A stretch of DNA of 64,000 bases from Endothia cerciana (taxonomy: Eukaryota; Ascomycota; Sordariomycetes; Diaporthales; Cryphonectriaceae), in the NCBI GenBank assembly GCA_026119935.1, contig JALRMH010000050.1, forward strand, positions 62,001 to 126,000, written 5' to 3'. A program made the position numbers and the translations under genes. The first letter of the stretch is position 1. The number at the start of each line of letters is the position of its first letter. A model generated the notes under the pieces. The model saw only the letters and a program-made list of their open reading frames with translations. It searched no databases and had not been told where the DNA came from. Below are positions 63,929 through 64,000 of this stretch, piece by piece.

Positions 63929-64000
63929 CTGGAATTTTGTCTCTTAGATCGCTCTGGGAATGGCTATAACTTGCAAGTCGCTAGAGTGACATGTGAAAGA

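Noticed and set aside
1..64000. CRISPR arrays, bacterial-type operons, 5S rRNA
   Set aside because: No spaced repeat arrays, ribosome-binding-site-linked operons or 5S-like sequence were seen; the DNA is eukaryotic.

Overview
The window looks like nuclear DNA of a filamentous ascomycete, most likely a Sordariomycete-type mould. It has short GT-AG introns (about 55-125 bp) with CTRAC/TACTAAC branch sites, a homocitrate synthase of the fungal alpha-aminoadipate lysine pathway, and a Tem1/Spg1 GTPase. It also carries HET and NACHT incompatibility-type genes, a Zn2Cys6 regulator, a Ppo-type fatty-acid oxygenase and intron-bearing tRNAs.

Layout. Positions 1-1.0 kb hold the 5' part of a mitochondrial NAD(P) transhydrogenase (minus strand, cut by the window edge). 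From about 2 to 28.3 kb lies an accessory region with few intact genes. It contains unrecognised coding debris (2-3.2 kb), a transmembrane collagen-like protein (6.0-7.0 kb), a broken HET gene, an intact small secreted protein (9.3 kb), and a copper amine oxidase relic without its active-site segment. These are followed by an ankyrin-like fragment, a LINE reverse-transcriptase relic, and a RAD5-like SNF2/RING helicase with a nonsense codon that runs into a decapitated NACHT/C2H2 gene. An intact cytochrome P450 (22.1-23.8 kb), a frame-broken metallo-beta-lactamase-fold gene and a Zn2Cys6 regulator with an intact zinc cluster but in-frame stops complete it. Several breaks are stop codons reachable by C-to-T changes, which would suit RIP-like decay (inference).

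From 30.5 kb onward the window is core-like and the genes look intact: tRNA-His, homocitrate synthase, a cysteine-rich secreted protein, hydroxymethylbilane synthase, glycine-cleavage H protein, Tem1 GTPase, a PLAC8-type protein, a serine-less alpha/beta hydrolase, a DUF2235 hydrolase, a very long Ppo-type oxygenase, an LCCL-domain membrane protein, an FAD oxidoreductase, a queuine tRNA-ribosyltransferase subunit and tRNA-Ile(UAU).

The strongest candidates for something new are in 43.9-58.3 kb. The Ppo-type gene (50.7-56.1 kb) reads in phase through 11 exons into a C-terminal H-type lectin domain, giving a predicted dioxygenase-P450-lectin of 1,553 residues. It is divergent from a DUF2235 (lipase-like) gene and convergent with an LCCL gene, which suggests a lipid-release, oxygenation and glycan-targeting neighbourhood (inference). 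The PLAC8-type protein carries twelve tandem 17-19-residue repeats with a H-x-[LIV]-x-x-D core, which I do not recognise as a named repeat. The collagen-like protein has 40 uninterrupted G-X-Y triplets beside a transmembrane helix.
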